26,910 nt of DNA from a virus: positions 1-26,910 of IMG/VR virus record IMGVR_UViG_3300037296_000120; one strand, 5' to 3'. A program made the translations under genes and the position numbers. Positions 12,054-19,831 of the stretch are shown piece after piece (the stretch's first letter is position 1; the number at the start of each line of letters is the position of its first letter). The notes beneath the pieces are model-generated. The model did no database searches. It was given only the letters and a program-made list of their open reading frames with translations, and was not told where the DNA came from.

Positions 12054-13121
12054 TTATGCAATGCGAAAGCGGACGGACGGCGGCGGCGTGTTTCCAAGCC
12101 TTTCGCCCGCGTCAAACGTCCACGATGCAGGCGCTGCGGGGGCAGCACCGTATGGGACTGCCTTGCGCAGTATCGTGTATTGCGCGGTGCTGTTCGCGTT
12201 TACGATGCCGAGGTTCTTCGCGCTGCTAGTTGAAATGCCGCGTATTCTGGCCACGCTGCTGTGGTGAAACCCCATCCAATACTGCCGCCCCGCATCTAGT
12301 GTCAGGGGATCGCTGTGGAACTTGTACCCAGTGCTTGACATGTCCAGATCTTCCGCCCCGTAATACAGGAGATCTGAGGGCCAGCCATTTGCATCGCTGC
12401 CATAAACAGCAACCCGGCCAAAGCCGCCCGCCGCTGTAGTCGTCACAGAAACGCCGACCTGATCAGTCGTGAATGCCTGCGACGTGTAGAATGGGCCAAG
12501 GTCTAGCTGGCCTGCTACGCCAGTTAGCAAAGATGAAGACCCGCCAGTAAAGGCAGCATCATAGTATTGGCCGGAGATATAGCTCCCGACGTTAGGGCTG
12601 GCAAAGTTGCTGATTGTGGTGATGCGGTCGTTTAGTACTGGCCTGCCGCCGCGTGCATCTATCACTTCTTGCGGTGTTCCGCCTGCGCCCCCCGTTCCGT
12701 CAGCACCTGCTGGGCCAGTCTCACCCTGTATCCCTTGCGGGCCTTGCTCCCCTTGCGGTCCGGCGTCCCCAGTGTCGCCTTTAACCCCCTGAATGCCGTC
12801 AGCGCCATCGGCCCCGTCGTTTCCATTTGATCCGTCTGCGCCGGGGGGGCCAATGTCACCTTTCGGGCCTTGGACGCCATCGGCCCCGTCGCTACCATCA
12901 ACGCCCTGCGGGCCCTGCGCGCCAGTCTCGCCTTGAACCCCCTGCGGGCCCTCAATAACTTCACCCGTCCCACCCATGCCTGCCGGGCCTTGTGGGCCGG
13001 GGGGTCCAACTATGGCGGCAACTGCACTAGACCCACCGCGTGAAACTGCGGTCATCGTGCCAACGGTCATCCCGAACCAAGTGAACGCCTGTCTCGGCGG
13101 GTCAAACCATTCCACAATCAT
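12054..13121 (-). CDS. Collagen-like tail fibre / surface protein
   Basis: A 355-residue protein. Residues 1-38 form a leading domain with MIVEWFDPPRQAFTWFG; residues about 39-148 are Gly-X-Y collagen-like repeats (GPPGPQGPAGMGG, GPQGVQGETGAQG and so on) that should trimerise into a rod; residues 150-355 form a globular, beta-rich tip with no recognised family. Such proteins are usually phage fibres or head/tail decorations. It follows a small beta-type gene with which it overlaps by ATGA and precedes the endolysin. Because the repeat is rich in GC triplets, alternative frames are also open here. Confidence 0.8.
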   Translation of the reverse strand: MIVEWFDPPRQAFTWFGMTVGTMTAVSRGGSSAVAAIVGPPGPQGPAGMGGTGEVIEGPQGVQGETGAQGPQGVDGSDGADGVQGPKGDIGPPGADGSNGNDGADGADGIQGVKGDTGDAGPQGEQGPQGIQGETGPAGADGTGGAGGTPQEVIDARGGRPVLNDRITTISNFASPNVGSYISGQYYDAAFTGGSSSLLTGVAGQLDLGPFYTSQAFTTDQVGVSVTTTAAGGFGRVAVYGSDANGWPSDLLYYGAEDLDMSSTGYKFHSDPLTLDAGRQYWMGFHHSSVARIRGISTSSAKNLGIVNANSTAQYTILRKAVPYGAAPAAPASWTFDAGERLGNTPPPSVRFRIA

Positions 13122-13474
13122 TCTGTAACTACCTCTAACAGACGCAAAGCGATGGGCTTTGGATATACAACAGACCCAGATGCGAGCGTGATCTTTGCGT
13201 CTGTCACGTATGTTCCTGCCGCCATTGCGTCGGACTGGTCAGCCGTGACCGTGAATAGCCAATGCGCAACAGCCCCGCCGTCTGCGGCCACGAAGTTGAA
13301 CGCGGGCGACATAACTACTGCCGTGGACGCCGAAGGCACAGATGCCCCGTTTATCGCGGCCTTGATATCGCATTGAATGGATTCAGTGCCGTCAAATTCG
13401 GGGTCGATTGCACGGATGCCAAAGGTGATAGTTTCACCCCGCGCATGTTCAAAAACTGCGATTGCTGTAGACAC
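13118..13474 (-). CDS. Hypothetical tail/fibre-associated protein (118 aa)
   Basis: A 118-residue, beta-rich protein (FEHARGETITFGIRAIDPEF, then VAHWLFTVTADQSDAM and YVTDAKITLASGSVVYPKPI), resembling Ig-like or baseplate-associated domains that sit before a fibre gene. The start is chosen as GTG at 13474, since AAAGGA lies eight bases before it; an in-frame ATG at 13483 is directly after that site and too close to use it. It is coupled to the collagen-like fibre gene and may be an adaptor for it. Confidence 0.6.
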   Translation of the reverse strand: MSTAIAVFEHARGETITFGIRAIDPEFDGTESIQCDIKAAINGASVPSASTAVVMSPAFNFVAADGGAVAHWLFTVTADQSDAMAAGTYVTDAKITLASGSVVYPKPIALRLLEVVTE

Positions 13475-13486
13475 AAGAAACATCCT

Positions 13487-13705
13487 TTATTGATTGTGGT
13501 TGTAGAACCGCCAGCTTCTCTGCACATGATCCAGCACTAGCCTGCGGTCCCAAACGGCGTGCCAGACGATGCCGCCAGCGTTCAGCGCCGCCACGGCAGC
13601 GAACCACGCGGGGTGGCTGCGACGGTCCCAGCAGCAAGCGCACACCGAATGATCGGCAGGGCAACCGCGAAACATGCGGCGGTGCATACGGCGGGATAAG
13701 GACAT
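13487..13705 (-). CDS. Hypothetical small basic protein (72 aa)
   Basis: A 72-residue protein with a basic N-terminus (SLSRRMHRRMFRG), a Cys cluster (CPADHSVCACC, residues 15-25) and a moderately hydrophobic helix (AWFAAVAALNAGGIVWHAVW). AAGGGG lies about 7 bases before the ATG. An overlapping frame at 13449-13664 looks like an out-of-frame reading. Function unknown; position between membrane proteins and fibre genes suggests a lysis or envelope role, but this is weak. Confidence 0.5.
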   Translation of the reverse strand: MSLSRRMHRRMFRGCPADHSVCACCWDRRSHPAWFAAVAALNAGGIVWHAVWDRRLVLDHVQRSWRFYNHNQ

Positions 13706-13743
13706 GCGCGGCCCCTTGCTGTCACAGTTTGTGATGGGTCGGC

Positions 13744-14025
13744 TTATTCTAAGCGCAGCCGGTGCCGCCGCACTGATATTGCGGAAAACGTAAACAGCAG
13801 CCCCGCCTTACTCGTTACAGCCGTCCACGCGACAACTTGCGCCGCCGCGTCTGTGTCAATCGTTCGCGCCAGCGCCGTGACAAGCACGGAAAACCCGACG
13901 ATGGAAAACCCCACGCTAATCATGCGCCCCGGCGGCTCGTCGCGGCTGTATTGATGGGCCAGCCACCAGCACAAGAGGACAACGCCGCCAGACGTGGCGT
14001 GATTGGCAATCAGCAATGCGTTCAT
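13744..14025 (-). CDS. Membrane protein (93 aa), possible lysis-related
   Basis: A 93-residue protein with about three hydrophobic segments: residues 4-22 (LLIANHATSGGVVLLCWWL), 37-54 (ISVGFSIVGFSVLVTALA) and 62-80 (AQVVAWTAVTSKAGLLFTF), with a basic C-terminal tail (RRHRLRLE). This matches the size and layout of class I holins. It is coupled by ATGA to the holin-like gene upstream. The two may be a holin/antiholin pair. Confidence 0.55.
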   Translation of the reverse strand: MNALLIANHATSGGVVLLCWWLAHQYSRDEPPGRMISVGFSIVGFSVLVTALARTIDTDAAAQVVAWTAVTSKAGLLFTFSAISVRRHRLRLE

Positions 14026-14348
14026 GGCGTGTCATCCCCGATAAATTTGCGGCGGATGGCCTGCACTGCTACAATTCCCCCCTCGCCCATAATGAACCCG
14101 CCCGCGAGGTAGGCGTAGGTTTCGGCCCCGGTCAGCATGTCGATCAGGTGGCCCAGCACCCCGCCAAGAAAGATTGCGCTGATAGCCCCTGCGCTGCCCT
14201 CGAACGCCCGCCGCTTCCAGCTAGACTCTGGCGCGAACACGGCGCGGACGTATGCCCCAGCCGCGCCTGAGATAAACAGCGCGTTGAGGTGTTCGGGCGC
14301 ATTGCCGATCAACTCGCGGGCTTGTTGCAACAGGCTTGCGTCATTCAT
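14022..14348 (-). CDS. Putative holin-type membrane protein (108 aa)
   Basis: A 108-residue protein with an N-terminal soluble part (residues 1-20), a segment LNALFISGAAGAYVRAVF, a basic loop (ESSWKRRAFEG), then AGAISAIFLGGVLGHLIDML and YAYLAGGFIMGEGGIVAVQA, ending in basic IRRKF. This Gly-rich layout, with a basic loop after the first segment, resembles holin superfamily III (LydA-like) proteins of temperate phages. It overlaps the 93-residue membrane gene downstream and a tiny frame upstream. Assignment is by pattern. Confidence 0.6.
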   Translation of the reverse strand: MNDASLLQQARELIGNAPEHLNALFISGAAGAYVRAVFAPESSWKRRAFEGSAGAISAIFLGGVLGHLIDMLTGAETYAYLAGGFIMGEGGIVAVQAIRRKFIGDDTP

Positions 14349-14403
14349 TCGCGCGGCCCCGCTTGCAGAATCGGGACGCTTGCCCCCATGTCGGTGTCAT
14401 CAT
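14341..14403 (-). CDS. Tiny leader frame before holin-like gene (20 aa)
   Basis: A 20-codon frame (MMTPTWGQASRFCKRGRANE) with AGGAAA upstream of its ATG pair; its stop overlaps the holin-like ATG by the string ATGAATGA. The holin-like gene has no ribosome binding site of its own, so translation of this short frame may drive it by coupling, which would allow tuning of lysis timing. Confidence 0.35.
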   Translation of the reverse strand: MMTPTWGQASRFCKRGRANE

Positions 14404-14428
14404 GCCGGTTTCCTATGATCGGTGTGTA

Positions 14429-14464
14429 GGCTGGCGGGTATGGATTGCACTCCTACCGCCAGCC
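14429..14464 (-). promoter_or_regulatory. Hairpin between fibre and holin-like genes
   Basis: GGCTGGCGG (14464-14456 read leftward) pairs fully with 14437-14429 around an 18-base loop that itself can add a TA pair and a short GGA/TCC stem. No T-run follows. It sits just after the stop of the lectin-like fibre gene and before the tiny leader frame, so it may slow transcription or stabilise the upstream mRNA. Confidence 0.45.
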
Positions 14465-14471
14465 GATTGCC

Positions 14472-15242
14472 TTAGACAGGCGTCGCCCACGCCTTCGCCA
14501 AAGGCAGCGCAGACTTGATAGCGGCATAATCTGCCGCGTCTTTGGTCATGTCGCGCTTTGCGATTAGGAATGCCGCGACGTCCGAAGTCCAAGGCAGACC
14601 GAGCAGACCAGTGCCGACGGTCCAAGGCACGCCCAAAAGGGGCGACCCCGCCAGCGTTGCGGACGCCTTCGGCGTTACAAATTCATTTACAAAAAGACTA
14701 CACTGATAAGACCCCGCAGCGAGCTTTCGACACGTTGCCATGATAACCGACGGCCCTGCCGTCAACAGGCTGGACACCACCTGAAAACTCGATCCGCTGA
14801 CCAGCTGAAACGCCAGGTTTCCAGAATTGCTGATTTGCAGATAAGATTGACGCGCCCCGGAAGTGTTTTCCGTTTGCATCAAACCCTTAACTGTCCCGCC
14901 AGCGCCCGCAAGCTGATCCGCCGTTAAGTTCACGACGGCGATCAGAGTAAATTCATCCGTCGCCGCGTGACCAGTGTCGATTTTGCGACCGCCGGGAAAC
15001 CTAAATGCCGTCTGACCGAGCGCTTCACTTTGAACAACGTCGACGGACCCAACGACATTCCCGACAACGGTCATTTGCCGCAAATCCGGCCCATTCACTA
15101 AATAGGCGTTTGGAATTCCCGCCCAACCGCCAATATATGCGGTTTCGACAGGGGCTTTCCCATATAGATCTGCGTACCATTCAGGCAAAAAGAATGACGT
15201 ACCGGGCTGCGTTGCTGTGCCTTTTTCGATTTTTCCGGGCAT
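14472..15242 (-). CDS. Tail fibre with lectin-like (LamG/ConA) domain
   Basis: A 256-residue protein. Residues 1-75 form an attachment part (TSFFLPEWYADLYGKAPVET). Residues about 80-245 read like a concanavalin/laminin-G-type beta-sandwich: FRFPGGRKIDTGHAATDEFT then LIAVVNLT, YLQISNSGNLAFQLVSGS, and SLFVNEFVTPKASATLAGSP. Such domains bind sugars and serve as receptor-binding tips. AAGGA lies 6 bases before the ATG. It follows the large esterase-bearing fibre, so the two are probably parts of one receptor-binding apparatus. Confidence 0.7.
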   Translation of the reverse strand: MPGKIEKGTATQPGTSFFLPEWYADLYGKAPVETAYIGGWAGIPNAYLVNGPDLRQMTVVGNVVGSVDVVQSEALGQTAFRFPGGRKIDTGHAATDEFTLIAVVNLTADQLAGAGGTVKGLMQTENTSGARQSYLQISNSGNLAFQLVSGSSFQVVSSLLTAGPSVIMATCRKLAAGSYQCSLFVNEFVTPKASATLAGSPLLGVPWTVGTGLLGLPWTSDVAAFLIAKRDMTKDAADYAAIKSALPLAKAWATPV

Positions 15243-15251
15243 GGTTTTTCC

Positions 15252-17621
15252 TTAAACTGTGACGTTGACTAAATCGGTGTGAAGGTGGCGGCGCGGGCTA
15301 TAACTTTTGCCGTTGATCGTCAGGGTTCCGGGGGTACTGTCGCTAACCTCGCCACGCGCACCGACGACCGGTCCCTGCTCACTTTCGTTCGTGGCAGTGT
15401 CAGCTAGAGCGTAACCGATTTCCTGCCCCGTACCTGTCGGCACATCTGAAAGCGTCACGACGATCTGATCCGAGCCATTGACCGCGACGGCGGTGATCGC
15501 CACCGCGTTACCGTCGCCCGCGTCACGCCAAGAAAAGCCCTCGTTCGGTACGTCGGTGATCGCGGGCGAATTCAACGCGACCGGCATCGTCAGGTTTGCC
15601 GCCGCCGTGTTTAGTGTCAGCGTGACCGTGACCCCGGATCGCACCGCCGACAGAATTCGCAGCGGCTCCCATTTGCCGCCAGCCCGCCAACGCGCATAAG
15701 CCTCGCCCTCAAAATAGGCCCGATGCACAATACCCTCCGAGCTAATATGCGTTGTGTCGGTTTCGTTTGCGTTTACCTTTTCGTCATTCACACTCGTGAA
15801 AAGATATTCCGGCCCGACCGCCACGATATTCCGAGCAGGGTCATCAGCCATGACAAGCGCAGCGCGAGTGACGCCCATAGTCTCATTAGCTGTATTGTGA
15901 ACAGACCCGCCCACAAACATAGGGGCGGCGTGCGCGACAAAACCATGCTCGACCATCAGCGCTTGCCAAGGGTCATAATAGAGCGACGTCATTTTCGCCG
16001 CGTATTGCTCCGGGGTGTCGTTTCGGTTTGAACCGTTTCCAGTCGTGAACAGAACAGGCTGACCCATGTTAACGCCACGGATCTCGCATAGAAGACGGAA
16101 GTACCCAAGGGCGATAGATACGTTGTGCCACGGCGCGGCACCTAGCCCTAGATCCTCAATCGCAGTGCCCGAAACAGACGCATTTACCCCCATAACGCCA
16201 GTCGTCGCATCGTGCTGCGTCAGGACGCTGGCGCACAATGCGGTCATGGGACTTTCTGCGTATTTCGCATTCAGGCGGTCATAAGTTTCGCGCAGATCGA
16301 CTATGCCGCCCAGATCGGACGGCGTGAACAAATAGTCGTGCCCATGTTCTAAATCTAACGGCGATTGCACCCCCGGACGCGCACCGCCAGCGAACATTCC
16401 CAGCCGCCCCGGCACAGGGCAGACGCTGTTGATTAGACGAAAGTTAGCGCCCGCGCCCTGCGATTGGGTAAGATAAACGACGGGAATGACCGTTCTAACG
16501 CTAGGGCTAAACGACCAATTCACATCAGACGGGAAAGACACCTTGCGCGGCCCGGTCGGATAAAGCGGGTAAGGCACCTTGCGTAGCAAGTTAAGCCCGC
16601 CGTCGGCATTAGCGGCCAAAACAATCGGCCCGCCGTTGTTTGCCCCATCCGTGGCCCGCCACGACGCGCCGGAAGTTCCGACGACAGCTTCGCCAGCATT
16701 TACCCCCGCCAGTGCAAAAACAGCCTGAACAGGTTCTAGGACGTAATCCCCACTGCCACGACGAATTAGCGTGCGTGTCGTCGGCGCACCGTGGCGATAA
16801 GGTACGCGGGAAAAAATCGACCCAAACCCGTCAGGCTGACCAATCGCCTGCGTCTGCGGGGAAAAAATATAATCGCCATTTGCACGCTTCACCAAGTCAC
16901 CGACCAAAGGCGCACCATGCGAAACAGGAATGTCGCGAGGATGCACCATGGCCCGCGACGCAGTGTCAGCCACATCGCCGCCATTGATTGCCAGAATTGA
17001 CTTTGCATCCGCGCCGCTCAAATCCTGCGGCGTGCCGTCAGTGCCGAATCGCCCCTTGATGCGCCCCGCTACCATGTCAGCGAGTTTTGCGTTTGTGGCA
17101 CTCTTGTCAGCTAGTTTTGCAGTTACAACCGCCCCGTCAGCTAGATCGCCATCGCCCACGGACCCTGCGCGAACGAACTTGCGCGTAGGTGTTTCTGCCA
17201 AATCGTCCGTGGTGTAAGCCAGCAGGCTTTTTACATCACTTGGCGACAAATCCTGCGGCGTTCCATCAGTCCCAAATCGCCCCTTAATCGTGCTGGCAGG
17301 CATATCAACCAGCTTGGCGTTTGTTATTGTCTTTTGGCCTGTAAACTCCGCAGTCTCAGCCTTGCTGAAAACCCCTAAAGTAGTGCGGGCTTGCTCTACG
17401 TTAGTCAGACCAGCAAAGTTGCCAGCCTTAGTTAAAACGGACGACTCGTCGGCCACGTTTATCGCTATAGCAGATACCCAATCGCGCAAGTCTTTCTTTG
17501 TCGGGACAAACGCGCCGGATTCTGAATCGCCAATCGGCAGCGGCGCACCTACCGGCTCATTCGGGAGGCCGTCACCAGTATAGCGGTTAAAATCGCGCAT
17601 AAAAACGTCAGGGTCTGCCAT
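15252..17621 (-). CDS. Large tail fibre with SGNH-type esterase domain
   Basis: A 789-residue protein. Residues 1-90 are a tail-attachment part. Residues 95-300 hold paired repeats: IKGRFGTDGTPQDLS at 112-126 and 188-202, and HGAP...GDY at 235-251 and 277-292, typical of trimeric fibre shafts. Residues 375-645 resemble an SGNH/sialate-O-acetylesterase hydrolase: the nucleophile Ser387 in VVYLTQSQGAGAN and the Asp622/His625 pair in TDTTHISSEG. Residues 650-789 are a beta-rich tip. It probably removes acetyl groups from host surface polysaccharide during adsorption. Its ATG has GGAGG upstream and follows the tail-tip gene. Confidence 0.8.
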   Translation of the reverse strand: MADPDVFMRDFNRYTGDGLPNEPVGAPLPIGDSESGAFVPTKKDLRDWVSAIAINVADESSVLTKAGNFAGLTNVEQARTTLGVFSKAETAEFTGQKTITNAKLVDMPASTIKGRFGTDGTPQDLSPSDVKSLLAYTTDDLAETPTRKFVRAGSVGDGDLADGAVVTAKLADKSATNAKLADMVAGRIKGRFGTDGTPQDLSGADAKSILAINGGDVADTASRAMVHPRDIPVSHGAPLVGDLVKRANGDYIFSPQTQAIGQPDGFGSIFSRVPYRHGAPTTRTLIRRGSGDYVLEPVQAVFALAGVNAGEAVVGTSGASWRATDGANNGGPIVLAANADGGLNLLRKVPYPLYPTGPRKVSFPSDVNWSFSPSVRTVIPVVYLTQSQGAGANFRLINSVCPVPGRLGMFAGGARPGVQSPLDLEHGHDYLFTPSDLGGIVDLRETYDRLNAKYAESPMTALCASVLTQHDATTGVMGVNASVSGTAIEDLGLGAAPWHNVSIALGYFRLLCEIRGVNMGQPVLFTTGNGSNRNDTPEQYAAKMTSLYYDPWQALMVEHGFVAHAAPMFVGGSVHNTANETMGVTRAALVMADDPARNIVAVGPEYLFTSVNDEKVNANETDTTHISSEGIVHRAYFEGEAYARWRAGGKWEPLRILSAVRSGVTVTLTLNTAAANLTMPVALNSPAITDVPNEGFSWRDAGDGNAVAITAVAVNGSDQIVVTLSDVPTGTGQEIGYALADTATNESEQGPVVGARGEVSDSTPGTLTINGKSYSPRRHLHTDLVNVTV

Positions 17622-19421
17622 TTACGGGGCCTCCGGGTCAGTGATTGTAATGGAAGCGGGCGCAGAATAGGCACCGCCGTTGTATTTGACTTGCACGTCG
17701 TATGTGCTGCCGATTGCGCGTCCCACGCTTTCCGCGCTGAACTCGGTTGCGACCATGCCGGACCAAGCGCCAGACGGTGACAGCCGGATTTGCGCAGACA
17801 GAACAAGGTCGGGCCGGTTGATGTCCGCGACAGTGACGCGAACGCCTTGGCCTGCGCCTGCTGCGAATTGCTCTAGGACGCTGATGACCGGAACGGGGGT
17901 TCCCTCTGCCTCAAGAATTGCCGGGGCGATGGGTGCGTCACCTTCTTCGGCGATTGCGTCCCAATCGTTCCATGCGGGGTCGATGCCGGCCAGTTCGATC
18001 TGGCAGCGCCATTGCAGCACGCCGTCGCCCATATCCTCGGCGTAGGTCTTGTGGCTGATGACCTCGCATACCTCGTCAAAGCCCATGTCGGGGTTCTGCA
18101 CGCGGATGACGTGGTAGCCTTCTCCGCGTGGGAAGCGAGCCTTGATGCCGACTAGGTTTGTTGTGATCGAAAGCGTAAATGGCCGGTTGCTGCGGTTGAG
18201 GTGCAGCTTCATCAGCCGCCGCATCTGCGCGTGTTCCGGCACCATATCCGCCGCGAAGTCGATGCTGCGTTCTGGATGGGTTGCAAGTGCCGCCGTATCC
18301 TCCCAAGGCTCGGCCTCGGTGTCCTGATAGCCGTGCGGTTCGCTGGTATAGACGCCGCGCACAACGTTGGATGCGTCCAGCTTTTCGGTGCCTTCGATCA
18401 GCACGAATTTGAAGATGTCGTCTGCGGTGATCGTCACATCGGGGGCAACGTATTTGCCGCCCATGATGCCGACCTTGCCCTCTGCCGTCTGATAGACGCG
18501 GGCGTTACAAGTCGCCTCCATGCGGGCCAGCGTAGACTTGGGATCGTCCGTCAGGCTGACGACACCCCATAGGCGATACCGTGGCGACGTGCCGCCAGCG
18601 CGTAGTGTCATCGGCTCGTCGCAAAGATCGGCAAAGCCCGACCAGATCGCCGTGTCGAAGTCAGACCGCAGCATGTTCCAGCCGTCCGCATCGTCAAGGT
18701 AGGACGATATGCACAGCCCTGAATTGTCGCTGTAGCCGTTCGTTTCCGTGCGCCAGTCATAGACCCGCGCACCGCGTGCCTCCATCTGCACATCCGTCTG
18801 CGGCCCTTTAGGGAATATCTTGCCGTATTCCTCCGGCCCAGATGCGCGGAACGCGGCCCGCATTGTGGCCTGCCCCTTGAGCTCGTGCGCCGTTGTCCAC
18901 AGCGTCGGGAAAATGCTGCGAACGTCTGAATAGTCGTCGCCGTCGCCGGAACCATCGCGCCAGTCTAGGATGATGTCGCTCAGGTCAAAGATGCCGCCGA
19001 TACCGCCAACGCCGCCCGGTCCATAGTTGCGGTAGGGGTTATCCATGACAAAGCCGTCAACGTTCACCGTCACCGGCTTGCCGTCGATCCACCAGCCGAT
19101 CAGTCCGTCAATGCGACCGTGGTTCGTGACGATGATCTGATACAGGCGGTTTTCCGTGACCTCCCAAAAGGCCCGCGTGCCGCCTAGCAGCGCCTGCCCG
19201 TATAGCTTCGTGCGCGGCCCCGTCGCTTGGTTGATCGTGGCGCGGATTTGCTGCTTGGGGATGCTTGGCTTGGGCGTCAGTGCGTTCAGCACCAGCGACA
19301 CGGCCAAGGATCGCGCAAGGTTCGCCGCGCCCACGCCAATGGCCGTTGCTGTGGCCACACTTAATCCCGCCGCTGCCGATACGTAGGCAGCGCCGTAGGC
19401 GATAGCTGTGAAAACTGGCAT
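17622..19421 (-). CDS. Tail tip / host-specificity protein (J-like)
   Basis: A 599-residue protein with the outline of the central tail-tip (lambda J / Rhodobacter GTA gp15-like) proteins. Residues 1-45 are a hydrophobic leader (AAGLSVATATAIGVGAANLA). Residues 60-430 contain hub-type domains (QIRATINQATGPRTKLYGQA, GRIDGLIGWWIDGKPV, DDPKSTLARMEATCNARVY). The C-terminal 90 residues (VRVTVADINRPDLVLSAQIR) look like a fibronectin type III domain. It forms the tip and is involved in receptor contact and membrane penetration. It overlaps the upstream GNAT-like gene as TAATG. Confidence 0.8.
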   Translation of the reverse strand: MPVFTAIAYGAAYVSAAAGLSVATATAIGVGAANLARSLAVSLVLNALTPKPSIPKQQIRATINQATGPRTKLYGQALLGGTRAFWEVTENRLYQIIVTNHGRIDGLIGWWIDGKPVTVNVDGFVMDNPYRNYGPGGVGGIGGIFDLSDIILDWRDGSGDGDDYSDVRSIFPTLWTTAHELKGQATMRAAFRASGPEEYGKIFPKGPQTDVQMEARGARVYDWRTETNGYSDNSGLCISSYLDDADGWNMLRSDFDTAIWSGFADLCDEPMTLRAGGTSPRYRLWGVVSLTDDPKSTLARMEATCNARVYQTAEGKVGIMGGKYVAPDVTITADDIFKFVLIEGTEKLDASNVVRGVYTSEPHGYQDTEAEPWEDTAALATHPERSIDFAADMVPEHAQMRRLMKLHLNRSNRPFTLSITTNLVGIKARFPRGEGYHVIRVQNPDMGFDEVCEVISHKTYAEDMGDGVLQWRCQIELAGIDPAWNDWDAIAEEGDAPIAPAILEAEGTPVPVISVLEQFAAGAGQGVRVTVADINRPDLVLSAQIRLSPSGAWSGMVATEFSAESVGRAIGSTYDVQVKYNGGAYSAPASITITDPEAP

Positions 19422-19831
19422 TACTTAAACCACGCTATCTCTTGTGGGGTGTATCCGCGCCGCTCAAGGATCGTGGCGGCGGCGCTGTGTCCTGCGCGTG
19501 TGGACATTTTCACGCCCACGCAGTTCATCGTTTTCGCCCACGCCTCAAACGCAGACAGTAGGCGCAAGCCAGACCGATCGGTTGCGAACCAGCCATGTTC
19601 GATTGCCACCGGTTCGGGGCTGATAACCGTCGCCGCGACCTCGCCCGCGATAAACCCGCCAGCACTCACGTAGACGACGCCTAGTGGGCTTTGCATCAAT
19701 CGCAGCAGTCCTGCGCCAGCCTTGGCGGGATCAACCGTCTGTGGCGTCCCTATGGCCTCTGCCAGCTTAATTCCGCACCGCACCGCATGGGATATGTCTG
19801 CGGCGTCCCGCGCCAGCCTTACACGGTCCAT
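19421..19831 (-). CDS. GNAT-like protein in tail-tip operon
   Basis: A 136-residue protein with a GNAT acetyltransferase-like pattern: a central strand pair (GVVYVSAGGFIAGEVAATVI, then AIEHGWFATD), the helix RSGLRLLSAFEAWAKTMNC as motif-A-like region, strand GVKMST, and a C-terminal helix-strand AATILERRGYTPQEIAWFK, typical of the GNAT ending. The usual Q/RxxGxG/A loop is only approximate (ATDRSGLRLL), so catalytic activity is uncertain. It lies where related tail modules carry an NlpC/P60 peptidase, between the hub protein and the J-like tip. Overlaps both neighbours. Confidence 0.65.
   Translation of the reverse strand: MDRVRLARDAADISHAVRCGIKLAEAIGTPQTVDPAKAGAGLLRLMQSPLGVVYVSAGGFIAGEVAATVISPEPVAIEHGWFATDRSGLRLLSAFEAWAKTMNCVGVKMSTRAGHSAAATILERRGYTPQEIAWFK

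Noticed and set aside
12662-13009. Second leftward frame of 115 codons in the collagen region
   Set aside because: It arises from the alternative reading of GC-rich Gly-X-Y triplets; the fibre frame gives regular collagen repeats and longer flanking domains.
13719-13733. TCACA-N3-TGTGA palindrome between 13487 and 13744 genes
   Set aside because: Short and near chance level; no promoter elements next to it and it lies within the late operon.
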